Positions 50,800 through 60,014 of a stretch of DNA of 64,000 nt are shown here, in pieces. A model generated the notes under the pieces. It had not been told where the DNA came from. It saw nothing but the letters and a program-made list of their open reading frames with translations, and did not search any database. Both the position numbers and the translations under genes were made by a program. The stretch's first letter is position 1. Every line of letters starts with the position of its first letter. Origin of the DNA: Ruegeria sp. 6PALISEP08 (GTDB taxonomy: Bacteria > Pseudomonadota > Alphaproteobacteria > Rhodobacterales > Rhodobacteraceae); NCBI RefSeq assembly GCF_001238295.1, contig NZ_LGXZ01000006.1:62001-126000 (forward strand). Reading direction: 5' to 3'.

Positions 50800-52188
50800 T
50801 TAGCTGTGAATCGGGCCGTCCCCGCAAGCCAACGCAGCCTCACGAACGGCTTCGGAATAGGTCGGGTGCGCGTGGCAGGTCAGGGCCAGATCTTCAGCCG
50901 AAGCACCGAATTCCATCGCAACGCAAACCTCGTGGATCAGATCACCAGCGGCCGGGCCGATGATATGTGCACCCAGAATGCGGTCGGTTTCCTTGTCGGC
51001 GAGGATTTTGACGAACCCATCAGAGGCAAAGTTCGCCTTGGCGCGCCCATTTCCCATGAACATGAACTTGCCAACCTTATAGGCGCGGCCCTGTTCCTTG
51101 AGTGTCGCTTCGGTTTCACCCACATTGGCAACCTCGGGCCAAGTATAGATCACTCCCGGAATGACGCCGTAGTTTACATGGCCATGCTTACCTGCAACCT
51201 GTTCGGCTGCGGCCATGCCCTCGTCTTCGGCTTTGTGCGCCAGCATCGGACCTTCGGTTACGTCGCCAATGGCATAGATGCCCGGCACGTTGGTTTGCCA
51301 GTCGGCACCCACCTTGATCTGGCCGCGTGGGGTCATCTCAACGCCCAAAGCGTCCAGCCCCAACCCGTCGGAATAAGGCTTGCGTCCGGTGGCGACCAGC
51401 ACGGTATCGGCGTCGATCACATGCTCGCTGTCATCCTTGAGCAGCTTGTACGTCACCTTGGCCTTGGTCTTGGTGGCTTCGGTCTTTTGCACCGCCGCGC
51501 CCATGACAAAGTTCAGGCCCTGCTTCTTCAGGATGCGCTGGAACGTTTTCTGTACCTCGGGGTCCATGCCTGGCGTGATTTCCTTGAGGAACTCGATCAC
51601 CGTGACCTCGGCACCGAGCCGCTGATAGACCGAGCCAAGTTCCAGCCCGATCACGCCCGCGCCGATCACAACCATTTTCTTCGGGATCTTGCCCAGAGAC
51701 AACGCGCCGGTCGAGGTCACGACAACCTTTTCATCTACGTCTACACCCGGCAGCGAAGATGGCTCGGAACCCGAAGCAATGATGATATTCTTGGTGGCGT
51801 GGACCTCGTCACCCACTTTGACCTGACCAGCGGCAGGGATCGAACCCCAGCCTTTCAGCCAGTCGATCTTGTTCTTTTTGAACAGGAATTCGATGCCCTT
51901 GGTGTTGCCGTCGATCACCTCGTCCTTATAGGCCTGCATCTGTTTCCAATCGACCGACGGGCTTTTGCCCTTTAGGCCCATCTTGGCAAAGTTATGCTCG
52001 GCCTCGTGCAACTGATGGCTGGCGTGCAGCAGCGCCTTTGACGGGATGCAGCCCACGTTCAGACAAGTGCCACCAAGCGTCTCGCGCCCCTCGACTACAG
52101 CGGTTTTCAGCCCCAGCTGCGCGCAACGGATGGCGCAGACATAGCCGCCGGGACCGGCGCCGATTACAATAACGTCATAGTTTGCCAT
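50800..52188 (-). CDS. lpd: Dihydrolipoyl dehydrogenase (E3)
   Basis: A 462-residue flavoprotein disulfide reductase. The FAD motif is [13 protein letters not shown] (8-20), the redox-active disulfide is GGTCLNVGC (Cys42, Cys47), and the catalytic His-Glu pair is in CHAHPTYSE near 438-446. It reoxidises the lipoyl groups of the 2-oxoglutarate dehydrogenase complex encoded just upstream. AAGGAG lies before the ATG at 52188. It is the last gene of the suc block in transcription order, after the MAPEG gene. Confidence 0.97.
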   Translation of the reverse strand: MANYDVIVIGAGPGGYVCAIRCAQLGLKTAVVEGRETLGGTCLNVGCIPSKALLHASHQLHEAEHNFAKMGLKGKSPSVDWKQMQAYKDEVIDGNTKGIEFLFKKNKIDWLKGWGSIPAAGQVKVGDEVHATKNIIIASGSEPSSLPGVDVDEKVVVTSTGALSLGKIPKKMVVIGAGVIGLELGSVYQRLGAEVTVIEFLKEITPGMDPEVQKTFQRILKKQGLNFVMGAAVQKTEATKTKAKVTYKLLKDDSEHVIDADTVLVATGRKPYSDGLGLDALGVEMTPRGQIKVGADWQTNVPGIYAIGDVTEGPMLAHKAEDEGMAAAEQVAGKHGHVNYGVIPGVIYTWPEVANVGETEATLKEQGRAYKVGKFMFMGNGRAKANFASDGFVKILADKETDRILGAHIIGPAAGDLIHEVCVAMEFGASAEDLALTCHAHPTYSEAVREAALACGDGPIHS

Positions 52189-52257
52189 GGAAGATCTCCT
52201 TGAGAATTCGGGCTGCTGCAGGGCGGGAACCTCTGAACAGGATATGGACTGGTGGTC

Positions 52258-52668
52258 TCACAACAACACCACCAAAAGCATGAGGGTGGTGGCGAAAAAC
52301 CCGACGAACCAAACGACGCTGCGCCAGGGTTTCCAACCAAAATAGTACGCAGGAACATACAGCACGCGCGCGACCAGATAGGCCCAAGCGCAGGTGGCCG
52401 TCAGCGCGCTGTCTTTGCCTGACACGGTGACGACAACACAAGCGACCGCAAACAGGATCAGCCCTTCGAAATGGTTGTTGAGGGCCCGGTATAGGCGGGC
52501 GGTCCCATCCGAGAGCTGATCCTCCAAAGATCCACCCAACCTGGCTCTGTCACGGGGTGACATGGTTTTGCCCGGGCCCAACTCCAGGTTTGCAGGGACG
52601 GCCATAAGAACAAACTGCAAAACCTGTAGAAGGGCTGCCAAAGTCAGTGCTGTCAGTTCTGCGTTCAT
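52258..52668 (-). CDS. MAPEG family membrane protein
   Basis: A 136-residue protein with four hydrophobic helices and the MAPEG-type block RLYRALNNHFEGLILFAVACVVV, followed by ARVLYVPAYYFGWKPWRSVVWFVGF. The start at 52668 (MNAELTAL) is chosen because the first helix follows at once. MAPEG proteins include glutathione-dependent membrane enzymes, but the bacterial members of this short type have no known role. It sits between the ABM-like gene and lpd on the same strand, within the suc block. Confidence 0.85.
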   Translation of the reverse strand: MNAELTALTLAALLQVLQFVLMAVPANLELGPGKTMSPRDRARLGGSLEDQLSDGTARLYRALNNHFEGLILFAVACVVVTVSGKDSALTATCAWAYLVARVLYVPAYYFGWKPWRSVVWFVGFFATTLMLLVVLL

Positions 52669-52752
52669 TACAAGACGCCGCATTGGAGTTTGATGTGTAT
52701 GACGGCAGGGCGCAGAAGCAGATGTGTAACCGCTTGCGCTCTGCCATCGCGT

Positions 52753-53022
52753 TTAGACAGGTGTCAGAACCTTGGTCTGAATATGCGCCACACCTCCACG
52801 TTCGTGGTGCATGGCCAATTCTTCAGATTCGATAAAGTTCTGTGCGCGGTCCAGATCGGTGATTTCGAACAACGCCACCGCGTGATCCTTTTGCTCCGGA
52901 TCTTGCCAGATGTGAAGGTCGCGGATACCCGCGGCCTTGCGCATTGGTTTGTCCTCGCGGAACACTTTCAACCACACGTCGAAATCGGCCACATCGGCCT
53001 GCCAGAGTACATGTGTTGCCAT
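52753..53022 (-). CDS. Small ferredoxin-like-fold (ABM-type) protein inside the suc block
   Basis: An 89-residue protein whose start lies two bases after the sucB stop. The pattern THVLWQADVADFDVWLKVFRED, then IRDLHIWQDPEQKDHAVALFEITDLDRAQNFIES, is that of dimeric alpha-beta barrel proteins such as antibiotic-biosynthesis monooxygenase-like or cyclase-like enzymes. Catalytic residues cannot be inferred. The tight junction with sucB makes co-expression with 2-oxoglutarate dehydrogenase certain at the RNA level. The MAPEG gene follows after 84 bases. Confidence 0.75.
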   Translation of the reverse strand: MATHVLWQADVADFDVWLKVFREDKPMRKAAGIRDLHIWQDPEQKDHAVALFEITDLDRAQNFIESEELAMHHERGGVAHIQTKVLTPV

Positions 53023-53024
53023 GA

Positions 53025-54524
53025 TTACAGATCCATCAGCAGGCGGCGCGGATCTTCCAGCGCCTCTTTAACGCGAACAAGGAAGGTCACGGCGCCTTTG
53101 CCGTCAACAATCCGGTGATCATAGGACAGGGCCAGATACATCATCGGGCGGATCTTGATCTCACCATTGATGACCATCGGACGGTCCTGGATCTTGTGCA
53201 TCCCCAGAATGCCCGACTGCGGTGGGTTCAGGATCGGCGACGACATCAGCGAGCCATAGACACCTCCGTTCGAGATTGTGAACGTACCGCCCTGCATCTC
53301 GGCCATCGAAAGCTTGCCGTCACGGGCGCGCTTGCCCTTTTCGGCGATGGCTTTTTCGATCGCAGCAAAGGACATTGAGTCCGCATCGCGGATCACCGGA
53401 ACCACCAGACCCTGAGGCGTGCCAGCAGCAACGCCCATATGGACGAAGTTTTTGTACACGATGTCGGTGCCGTCGATCTCGGCGTTGACCTCGGGAACTT
53501 CTTTCAGCGCATGGCAGCAGGCTTTGGTGAAGAAGGACATGAAGCCCAGACGCGCGCCGTGCTTCTTTTCGAACTGGTCTTTGTACTGGTTGCGCAGCGC
53601 CATCACCTCGGTCATGTCCACCTCGTTGTAGGTGGTCAGGATCGCAGCTGTGTTCTGCGCATCCTTCAGACGCTTGGCGATGGTTTGACGCAGACGGGTC
53701 ATGCGCACGCGTTCTTCGCGTGCTTCATCTTCAGCTGCAACAGGTGCGCGTGGCGCTTGGGCAACGGGCGCAGCCGCTGCAGGTGCCGGGGCCGCAGCCG
53801 TCGCCACGGCTTTTGCAACGTCTTCCTTCATGACGCGGCCATTGCGACCTGTGCCGGTGACTTGATCGGCGGACAACCCGGCCTCTGCCATCGCTTTTTC
53901 GGCGGATGGAGCGTTTGCCACGTCCTTGCCGGTGCTTGCTGCAGCCGGAGCCGCCGCCGGAGCGGGTGCGGGCGCAGCACCTGCGGCAGCGCCCGAGATT
54001 ACAGCCAGCTTAGCAGTTGCATCCACAGTGGCACCTTCCGGCGCGACGATTTCGGCCAGAACGCCCGAAGCCGGGGCCGGTACTTCAACCGACACCTTGT
54101 CGGTTTCCAGCTCACACAACATCTCGTCCTGTGCGACGCTGTCGCCGACTTGTTTGAACCAGGTCGAGACGGTGGCTTCAGTGACAGATTCACCGAGTGT
54201 AGGCACCATCACATCAACCGACCCGCCAGTCGCAGGGGGCGAAGCTGCCGGAGCTGCCGCCGCCGCTGGGGCGGGGGCCGCGCCCTCGCCAGCCGTAATG
54301 GTGGCCAGCAGAGCATCGGCACCAACGGTATCGCCCTCGGCGGCTACAATCTCACCCATCACACCAGCAGAGGGAGAGGGCACTTCGACCGTGACCTTGT
54401 CAGTCTCCAGCTCACACAGCATCTCGTCCACGGCGACCGCATCACCGGGTTTTTTGAACCATGTTGCGACAGTGGCTTCGGTGACAGACTCGCCAAGCGT
54501 GGGAACACGAACTTCAATCGTCAT
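53025..54524 (-). CDS. sucB: 2-oxoglutarate dehydrogenase E2 (dihydrolipoyl succinyltransferase), two lipoyl domains
   Basis: A 499-residue E2. Two lipoyl domains lie at about 1-78 and 104-178; each has ELETDKV with lipoyl-lysines Lys43 and Lys143 exactly 100 residues apart. Ala/Pro-rich linkers follow each. The peripheral subunit-binding domain (about 205-245, [26 protein letters not shown]) binds E3. The catalytic domain ends with the HRIVDGKGA active site. E. coli SucB has one lipoyl domain, so this is a double form. The gene follows sucA by three bases. Confidence 0.95.
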   Translation of the reverse strand: MTIEVRVPTLGESVTEATVATWFKKPGDAVAVDEMLCELETDKVTVEVPSPSAGVMGEIVAAEGDTVGADALLATITAGEGAAPAPAAAAAPAASPPATGGSVDVMVPTLGESVTEATVSTWFKQVGDSVAQDEMLCELETDKVSVEVPAPASGVLAEIVAPEGATVDATAKLAVISGAAAGAAPAPAPAAAPAAASTGKDVANAPSAEKAMAEAGLSADQVTGTGRNGRVMKEDVAKAVATAAAPAPAAAAPVAQAPRAPVAAEDEAREERVRMTRLRQTIAKRLKDAQNTAAILTTYNEVDMTEVMALRNQYKDQFEKKHGARLGFMSFFTKACCHALKEVPEVNAEIDGTDIVYKNFVHMGVAAGTPQGLVVPVIRDADSMSFAAIEKAIAEKGKRARDGKLSMAEMQGGTFTISNGGVYGSLMSSPILNPPQSGILGMHKIQDRPMVINGEIKIRPMMYLALSYDHRIVDGKGAVTFLVRVKEALEDPRRLLMDL

Positions 54525-54527
54525 CGC

Positions 54528-57485
54528 TTACTTTCCTTCGATGCTCAGCGCTTCGTTAACCAGCGCTTCTTGTTGGGCTTTGTGTTGGCTGGCCAGACCC
54601 GTCGCGGGCGAGGCCGATGTTGCGCGACCAGCATAAGCCGGACGAGTGTGTTTTGCTCCGATGCGGGACAGAACCCATTCGATATTGGGTTCGATAAAGG
54701 TCCACGCACCCTGGTTCTTGGGCTCTTCCTGACACCAGACCATTTCGGCATTCTTGAACCGTTCGAGCTCGTTGATCAGCGAGTGGGCCGGGAAGGGATA
54801 GAACTGTTCGATCCGCATCAGGTAGACGTCGTCGATTCCACGTGCATCGCGTTCCTCCAGCAGGTCAAAATAGACTTTCCCGGAACACATCACGACGCGT
54901 TTGATCTTCTCGTCTGCCACCAGCTTGGTGTCAGAGTTACCTTTCTGCGCATCATCCCAAAGCACCCGGTGGAAGCTGGACCCGGTGGTGAAATCCTCCG
55001 CCGTGCTGACTGCCAGTTTGTGGCGCAGCAGCGATTTTGGTGTCACCAGGATCAGCGGCTTGCGGAAGGTGCGGTGCAGCTGCCGGCGCAGGATATGGAA
55101 ATAGTTCGCAGGCGTTGTACAGTTCGCCACGATCCAGTTGTCTTGACCGCACATCTGTAGGAACCGCTCCAGTCGCGCCGACGAGTGTTCAGGGCCTTGC
55201 CCTTCGAACCCGTGCGGCAGCAGGTTTACCAGACCTGACATCCGCAGCCATTTTGACTCACCCGAGCTGATGAACTGGTCGAACATGATCTGCGCTCCGT
55301 TGGCGAAATCGCCAAATTGCGCCTCCCACAGAACCAGCGCGTTGGGTTCGGCCAGCGAGTAGCCGTATTCAAATCCAAGAACCGCGTACTCTGACAGCAT
55401 CGAGTCGATTACTTCGTAATGCGACTGACCCGCACGAATGTTGTTCAGCGGGTAATACCGTTCTTCGGTTTCCTGGTGGATGAACCCCGAATGGCGTTGG
55501 CTGAAGGTGCCGCGCGTGGCGTCCTGCCCGGCCAGACGTACCGGGTACCCCTCGGTCAGCAACGACCCAAAGGCCAGAGCCTCGCCGGTGGCCCAGTCAA
55601 AGCCCGTACCGGTTTCAAACATCTGCTTTTTGTGCTCAAGCAGACGACCGACTGTCTTGTGCATGGCAAATCCGCCTGGTGCGCGGGTCAGCGCACCGCC
55701 AATTTCGGCCAGAGTGTCCGGCGTGATCGCGGTCTCGCCGCGCATGTATTCGTCTTTGTTCTTGTCCAGATGCGACCAGCGCCCATCCAGCCAGTCGGCC
55801 TTGTTGGGCTTATAGTCTTTTCCGGCCTCGAATTCGTCGTTCAGATGCGCCTGGAAGGCGGCCTTCATGTCTTCGATCTCACCCTCGGGGATCAGGCCGT
55901 CCTTGACGAGGCGCTCGGTGTACAGAGACAGCGTGGTTTTGTGCGTCTTGATCTTCTTGTACATGATCGGGTTGGTGAACATGGGCTCGTCGCCCTCGTT
56001 GTGACCAAACCGGCGGTAGCAGAAGATATCCAGAACCACGTCCTTGTGGAATTTCTGACGGAACTCGGTCGCCACTTTGGCGGCGTGGACCACGGCCTCT
56101 GGGTCATCACCGTTCACGTGGAAGATCGGCGCTTCAACCATCAGCGCGATATCCGTCGGATAAGGGCTGGAGCGCGAGAAATGCGGCGCGGTGGTGAACC
56201 CGATCTGGTTGTTCACAACGATATGCATGGTCCCGCCGGTGCGATGCCCGCGCAGACCGCTCAGGCCAAAGCCTTCGGCCACAACACCCTGACCGGCAAA
56301 CGCCGCGTCCCCATGCAGCAGAATGGCCATTGCCTTGGTGCGATCAGTATCACCAAGCTGATCCTGCTTGGCGCGAACTTTGCCTAGAACCACCGGGTTC
56401 ACCGCCTCAAGGTGTGAGGGGTTGGCGGTCAGCGACAGGTGCACAGAGTTGCCGTCGAATTCGCGGTCGCTGGAGGCCCCGAGGTGGTATTTCACGTCAC
56501 CCGAGCCATCCACTTCGTCCGGCTTGAAGCTACCACCCTGAAATTCATTAAAAATGGCGCGATACGGCTTGCGCATCACGTTGGCCAGTATGTTCAGACG
56601 ACCCCGGTGCGGCATCCCGATCACGATGTCGCTAAGGCCAAGCGCGCCACCGCGCTTGATGATCTGTTCCATCGCGGGGATCAGAGCTTCACCGCCGTCC
56701 AGACCAAAGCGCTTGGTGCCCATGTATTTGACATGCAGGAATTTCTCGAAGCCTTCGGCCTCGACCATCTTGTTCAGGATCGCCTTGCGGCCTTCTTTGG
56801 TGAAGGCGATTTCCTTGCCATAGCCCTCGATCCGCTCTTTCAGCCACGCCGCCTCTTCGGGGTTCGAGATATGCATGTATTGCAGCGCGAAGGTGCCACA
56901 ATACGTCCGCTTCACGATCTCGACGATCTGCCGCATCGAGGCGACCTGAAGCCCCAAGACGTTGTCGATAAAGATCGGGCGATCCATGTCGGTGTCGGTG
57001 AAGCCATAAGTCTTGGGGTCGAGCTCAGGGTGATTAGTTGCCGCGCGCATGCCAAGCGGGTCCAGATCAGCGGCCAGATGCCCCCGAATACGATAGGCCC
57101 GGATCAGCATCAGCGCCCGCAGACTGTCCAGTACCGCGCGCTTGATCTGGTCATCGCTGACCTCGACACCCTTGTCGGTGGCCTTGTCCTTGATCTTCTT
57201 GCCCGCCGCTTTGGCATCAATCTCGGCCCATTCCCCGGTCAGGGCACCAGTCAGATCGTCGGCAGGCACCGGGGGCCAGTCGGTGCGCGCCCAGGACGGC
57301 CCCTCGGCTTCGCGTTGCACATCCGGCGCGGCGTCGCCCATGGCCCTGAAGAACTCGACCCAGGCAGCGTCTACTGCACCGGGGTTCTTGGTGTATTGGG
57401 CATAAAGTTGCTCCAGGTATTCGGCATTATGCCCCTGCATGAAGCTTGAGGCATGAAAGGCAGAGTTGGGCGAGTGTTCGGTCAT
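54528..57485 (-). CDS. sucA: 2-oxoglutarate dehydrogenase E1
   Basis: A 985-residue ThDP enzyme from the ATG at 57485 (MTEHSPNSAFHASSFMQGHN); the frame runs further upstream but without homology. The ThDP/Mg motif GDAAFAGQGV..., then VVNNQIGFTT, and HRGRLNIL are characteristic. The N-terminus contains YLEQLYAQYTKNPGAVDAAW, the segment that binds E2 in this family. It decarboxylates 2-oxoglutarate and succinylates the E2 lipoyl group. Its start overlaps the upstream DUF805 gene by four bases, and sucB follows three bases after its stop. Confidence 0.97.
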   Translation of the reverse strand: MTEHSPNSAFHASSFMQGHNAEYLEQLYAQYTKNPGAVDAAWVEFFRAMGDAAPDVQREAEGPSWARTDWPPVPADDLTGALTGEWAEIDAKAAGKKIKDKATDKGVEVSDDQIKRAVLDSLRALMLIRAYRIRGHLAADLDPLGMRAATNHPELDPKTYGFTDTDMDRPIFIDNVLGLQVASMRQIVEIVKRTYCGTFALQYMHISNPEEAAWLKERIEGYGKEIAFTKEGRKAILNKMVEAEGFEKFLHVKYMGTKRFGLDGGEALIPAMEQIIKRGGALGLSDIVIGMPHRGRLNILANVMRKPYRAIFNEFQGGSFKPDEVDGSGDVKYHLGASSDREFDGNSVHLSLTANPSHLEAVNPVVLGKVRAKQDQLGDTDRTKAMAILLHGDAAFAGQGVVAEGFGLSGLRGHRTGGTMHIVVNNQIGFTTAPHFSRSSPYPTDIALMVEAPIFHVNGDDPEAVVHAAKVATEFRQKFHKDVVLDIFCYRRFGHNEGDEPMFTNPIMYKKIKTHKTTLSLYTERLVKDGLIPEGEIEDMKAAFQAHLNDEFEAGKDYKPNKADWLDGRWSHLDKNKDEYMRGETAITPDTLAEIGGALTRAPGGFAMHKTVGRLLEHKKQMFETGTGFDWATGEALAFGSLLTEGYPVRLAGQDATRGTFSQRHSGFIHQETEERYYPLNNIRAGQSHYEVIDSMLSEYAVLGFEYGYSLAEPNALVLWEAQFGDFANGAQIMFDQFISSGESKWLRMSGLVNLLPHGFEGQGPEHSSARLERFLQMCGQDNWIVANCTTPANYFHILRRQLHRTFRKPLILVTPKSLLRHKLAVSTAEDFTTGSSFHRVLWDDAQKGNSDTKLVADEKIKRVVMCSGKVYFDLLEERDARGIDDVYLMRIEQFYPFPAHSLINELERFKNAEMVWCQEEPKNQGAWTFIEPNIEWVLSRIGAKHTRPAYAGRATSASPATGLASQHKAQQEALVNEALSIEGK

Positions 57486-58021
57486 TGGGCTACCTCTGTT
57501 GGGTTGGGACCGTATTGATTGGCACCTGGTTGGCTGGGGCGGGTCAGCCACCACAGAACCAGAAGGGGCGACACAAACAGAACGATAAGTGTCGGAATGA
57601 CGATCAGCAATGTTGCGCGGGTAAACAATATGTCGAGCGTTCCGCCATGGAACTGGCTGGCAAGGCCGATGCCGAAGATCAGAACGGCAAAGGCCCCAAC
57701 AATCAGCAGGATCGGCAGCAGAGCATACAGCCCACTGCGCCCTGTATCGTGCATACGCCGGAACGCGACCGCCAGATGCGGGAAGAACACGATCAGACCG
57801 ACGATGCTCTGCACCGGTTGGCGGGACGTAGCGGTGATGGATTTGACCTCGTCGCTTTCTGTGATCGCGACCTGAGTGAAGAACTGCCAGTCGATGATCC
57901 CTGCGATGAAGCTCCAGATCACGATGAAAAGAAAAAAGAACCAGTATTCGGGGCGCGAGGCACGGCCCGAGAAGGTGAAGAACTTGGAGAAACAGGTGCG
58001 GATGGCGTCAGAGAAGGTCAT
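57482..58021 (-). CDS. DUF805 family membrane protein (first of tandem pair)
   Basis: A 179-residue protein. The typical N-terminal FTFSGRASRPEYWFFFLF motif marks DUF805, followed by four hydrophobic helices and the internal AVAFRRMHDTGRSGLYALL, another DUF805 hallmark. The tail is Pro/Asn-rich. Function is unknown. It overlaps sucA (ATGA-type) at its 3' end and the second DUF805 gene at its 5' end, so all three are translationally coupled. Confidence 0.88.
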   Translation of the reverse strand: MTFSDAIRTCFSKFFTFSGRASRPEYWFFFLFIVIWSFIAGIIDWQFFTQVAITESDEVKSITATSRQPVQSIVGLIVFFPHLAVAFRRMHDTGRSGLYALLPILLIVGAFAVLIFGIGLASQFHGGTLDILFTRATLLIVIPTLIVLFVSPLLVLWWLTRPSQPGANQYGPNPTEVAQ

Positions 58022-58515
58022 GCGGGCACATCTCCACATGGCACGCCAAATCGATTAATCTTGGGCTCAGACGCAACAAGCATCATTCCTACGATGTTTG
58101 CTGTTACCATCACACTCGCTACGAGTGCCGCCAGAAAAACTGGCCCTAGGGTCAGGAATGCTAAGATCAGCCACAAAATCGGCCCACCTATCAGCAAACT
58201 AAACCCCAAGAAGACCTGATATCCGAGCCAGACGAGGATAATCAATAGGAAAGGATACACGGCCTGGTGACCCTCCTCGCCAGCATCCTGTAGCCGTTGG
58301 CTTATAGCAGAGAGCAAAGGGAGAGAGGCCGCCATCACCAAAAGCAACTGCCCAACTCCCCAGCTCAAGGAAACGCTCCATTCAAGGCTCATTGCTACAG
58401 CTGCAGGCAGCATAGCGGCCACTGGCGCGAACCACCAAAACTCGGCGCGGGGAGCCCTGCCCGAGAAGACGAGCGCTTTTAGAAAACCAAACGATATGGC
58501 TTGTTTAGGTCCCAT
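58018..58515 (-). CDS. DUF805-like membrane protein (second of tandem pair)
   Basis: A 165-residue protein from the ATG at 58515 (CAGGA seven bases upstream); another ATG nine bases earlier lies too close to that site. ALVFSGRAPRAEFWWFAPV matches the DUF805 N-terminal motif, and ISQRLQDAGEEGHQAVYPFLL is the divergent equivalent of RRMHDTGRSG. Four to five hydrophobic segments are present. It is a diverged duplicate of its downstream neighbour and overlaps it by four bases. Several palindromes lie upstream. Confidence 0.82.
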   Translation of the reverse strand: MGPKQAISFGFLKALVFSGRAPRAEFWWFAPVAAMLPAAVAMSLEWSVSLSWGVGQLLLVMAASLPLLSAISQRLQDAGEEGHQAVYPFLLIILVWLGYQVFLGFSLLIGGPILWLILAFLTLGPVFLAALVASVMVTANIVGMMLVASEPKINRFGVPCGDVPA

Positions 58516-58547
58516 CAAGGCCATCCTGCCCAGCGACACTGCCAGGC

Positions 58548-58621
58548 AGCGCCCGACCGCTCCCATGGGCGGGCGCTTCGCACCCACCCGCGGACGGGTG
58601 CTGCCCTCAGCACATATGTGC
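58548..58621. repeat. Palindrome cluster between sucD and DUF805 genes
   Basis: Three elements in 74 bases: AGCGCCCG/CGGGCGCT arms (58548-58555, 58570-58577), CACCCG-CGGA-CGGGTG (58585-58600) and the 12-base perfect palindrome GCACATATGTGC (58610-58621). No T tract follows on either strand, so this is more like a structured intergenic (REP-like) element than a simple terminator. Confidence 0.7.
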
Positions 58622-58637
58622 AAGGGACAGTCACAGT

Positions 58638-59519
58638 TTACCCAATCGCTTCCAGCACAGCCTCACCCAGCTGCGCCGGGCTTTCGGCCACGACGATACC
58701 GGCTGAGCGCATGGCTTCGATCTTGTCCTCGGCACCGCCCTTGCCACCGGCGACGATGGCGCCCGCGTGGCCCATGCGGCGGCCCGGAGGGGCTGTGCGG
58801 CCTGCGATGAAACCCGCCGTGGGCTTCTTGCGGCCCTTCTTGGCCTCATCGGCCAGGAACTGTGCGGCTTCTTCCTCGGCTGACCCACCGATCTCACCGA
58901 TCATGATGATCGAGTGGGTCTCGTCATCGGCCAGGAACCATTCCAGCACGTCGATATGCTCGGTGCCTTTGATCGGGTCGCCGCCGATGCCCACGCAGGT
59001 GGACTGGCCCAGACCCACGTCGGTGGTCTGCTTGACCGCCTCATAGGTCAGGGTGCCCGAACGCGACACAACGCCGACCGAGCCACGCTTGTGGATGTGG
59101 CCGGGCATGATGCCGATTTTGCAGGCGTCGGGAGTGATGACACCGGGGCAGTTGGGGCCGATCAGGCGCGAGCTTGAGCCTTCCAGTGCGCGCTTCACCT
59201 TCATCATGTCCAGAACCGGGATGCCTTCGGTGATGCAGACGATCACCTCCATCTCGGCATCGATCGCTTCGAGAATCGAGTCCGCTGCAAAGGGCGGTGG
59301 CACATAGATCACCGACGCGTTCGCTTCGGTCACATGCTTGGCCTCGTGGACCGAGTCGAACACGGGCAGGTCGAGATGGGTCATCCCGCCTTTGCCGGGG
59401 GTCACACCGCCGACCATCTTGGTGCCATAGGCGATGGCTTGTTCGCTGTGGAATGTGCCCTGCGAGCCGGTAAAGCCCAGACAGATCACTTTGGTATTTT
59501 CGTCGATGAGGACTGCCAT
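58638..59519 (-). CDS. sucD: Succinyl-CoA synthetase alpha subunit
   Basis: A 293-residue protein with the CoA-binding Rossmann fold ([17 protein letters not shown]), the [16 protein letters not shown] segment, [23 protein letters not shown] and the phospho-His region [17 protein letters not shown] near 247. It forms the alpha half of the ADP- or GDP-linked succinyl-CoA synthetase with SucC. Unusually, sucC is not directly adjacent: an unknown 133-residue gene and palindromes lie between. GGAG precedes the ATG at 59519. Confidence 0.97.
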   Translation of the reverse strand: MAVLIDENTKVICLGFTGSQGTFHSEQAIAYGTKMVGGVTPGKGGMTHLDLPVFDSVHEAKHVTEANASVIYVPPPFAADSILEAIDAEMEVIVCITEGIPVLDMMKVKRALEGSSSRLIGPNCPGVITPDACKIGIMPGHIHKRGSVGVVSRSGTLTYEAVKQTTDVGLGQSTCVGIGGDPIKGTEHIDVLEWFLADDETHSIIMIGEIGGSAEEEAAQFLADEAKKGRKKPTAGFIAGRTAPPGRRMGHAGAIVAGGKGGAEDKIEAMRSAGIVVAESPAQLGEAVLEAIG

Positions 59520-59531
59520 TTTAGGAGTCTC

Positions 59532-59933
59532 CTATTTCAGTTTCTCTGCGGCGACAGAAAAGAAGCCCGTCGCCTTATCGAATTCTTGAACGCGCCAACC
59601 ATGGTTTGCGCGCTGCGCGGGCAACCAAGGATCAGCAGCGCCATATCCTTGTCCGGGAAAACCATTGACTACGATCACGTCTACCCAACCATCGAACTCC
59701 GAAACGGCACGATCAAGGTGGTTCGTGCGCTTTTTGTGTCCGGGTAGGTTTCCCCAATCAGTCGAGCTAGGCGTCCCCCGTGTCCAAAGATCAAGACGCG
59801 GAGGTACTGGGGTCCATTGAACTTCGGATTTCCAGAGTGTGATGCAAACTCCATCATCTTTCTCGGCACTCCAATCCTGACGTGGATTTGGAACTTCGTA
59901 CCCAAGTGAATTGAAGGCTTCTACATATTGCAT
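59532..59933 (-). CDS. Hypothetical protein inserted between sucC and sucD
   Basis: A 133-residue soluble protein from the ATG at 59933 (a GTG one codon earlier is in frame). It begins [25 protein letters not shown] and contains [15 protein letters not shown], a Trp-rich middle and [22 protein letters not shown] recall no characterised family. GC content is lower than in sucC and sucD. sucC and sucD are usually adjacent and overlapping, so this looks like an insertion into the operon. The gene stops 12 bases before the sucD start. Confidence 0.62.
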   Translation of the reverse strand: MQYVEAFNSLGYEVPNPRQDWSAEKDDGVCITLWKSEVQWTPVPPRLDLWTRGTPSSTDWGNLPGHKKRTNHLDRAVSEFDGWVDVIVVNGFPGQGYGAADPWLPAQRANHGWRVQEFDKATGFFSVAAEKLK

Positions 59934-59943
59934 CACATACCCC

Positions 59944-60006
59944 CGGGCTCCGCCCGTTCGTGCCTCAAACGCTCCGCTGGAGCGTTTGCCGGGGCAAAAG
60001 CCCCGG
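59944..60006. repeat. Triple hairpin between sucC and the inserted gene
   Basis: Three consecutive perfect inverted repeats: CGGGC-TCC-GCCCG (59944-59956), CAAACGCTCC-GCT-GGAGCGTTTG (59966-59988) and CCGGGGC-AAAA-GCCCCGG (59989-60006). They lie just after the sucC stop on the minus strand. There is no T tract, so they are more likely RNA-stabilising or REP-type elements. Confidence 0.75.
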
Positions 60007-60014
60007 ATTGGCCC

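Noticed and set aside
50806-51975. 389-residue plus-strand frame
   Set aside because: Antisense to lpd; no recognisable domain and composition typical of a shadow frame.
53439-55160. 573-residue plus-strand frame
   Set aside because: It is antisense to sucB and sucA and is Arg/Gly/Cys/His-rich as expected from reversed GC-rich codons.
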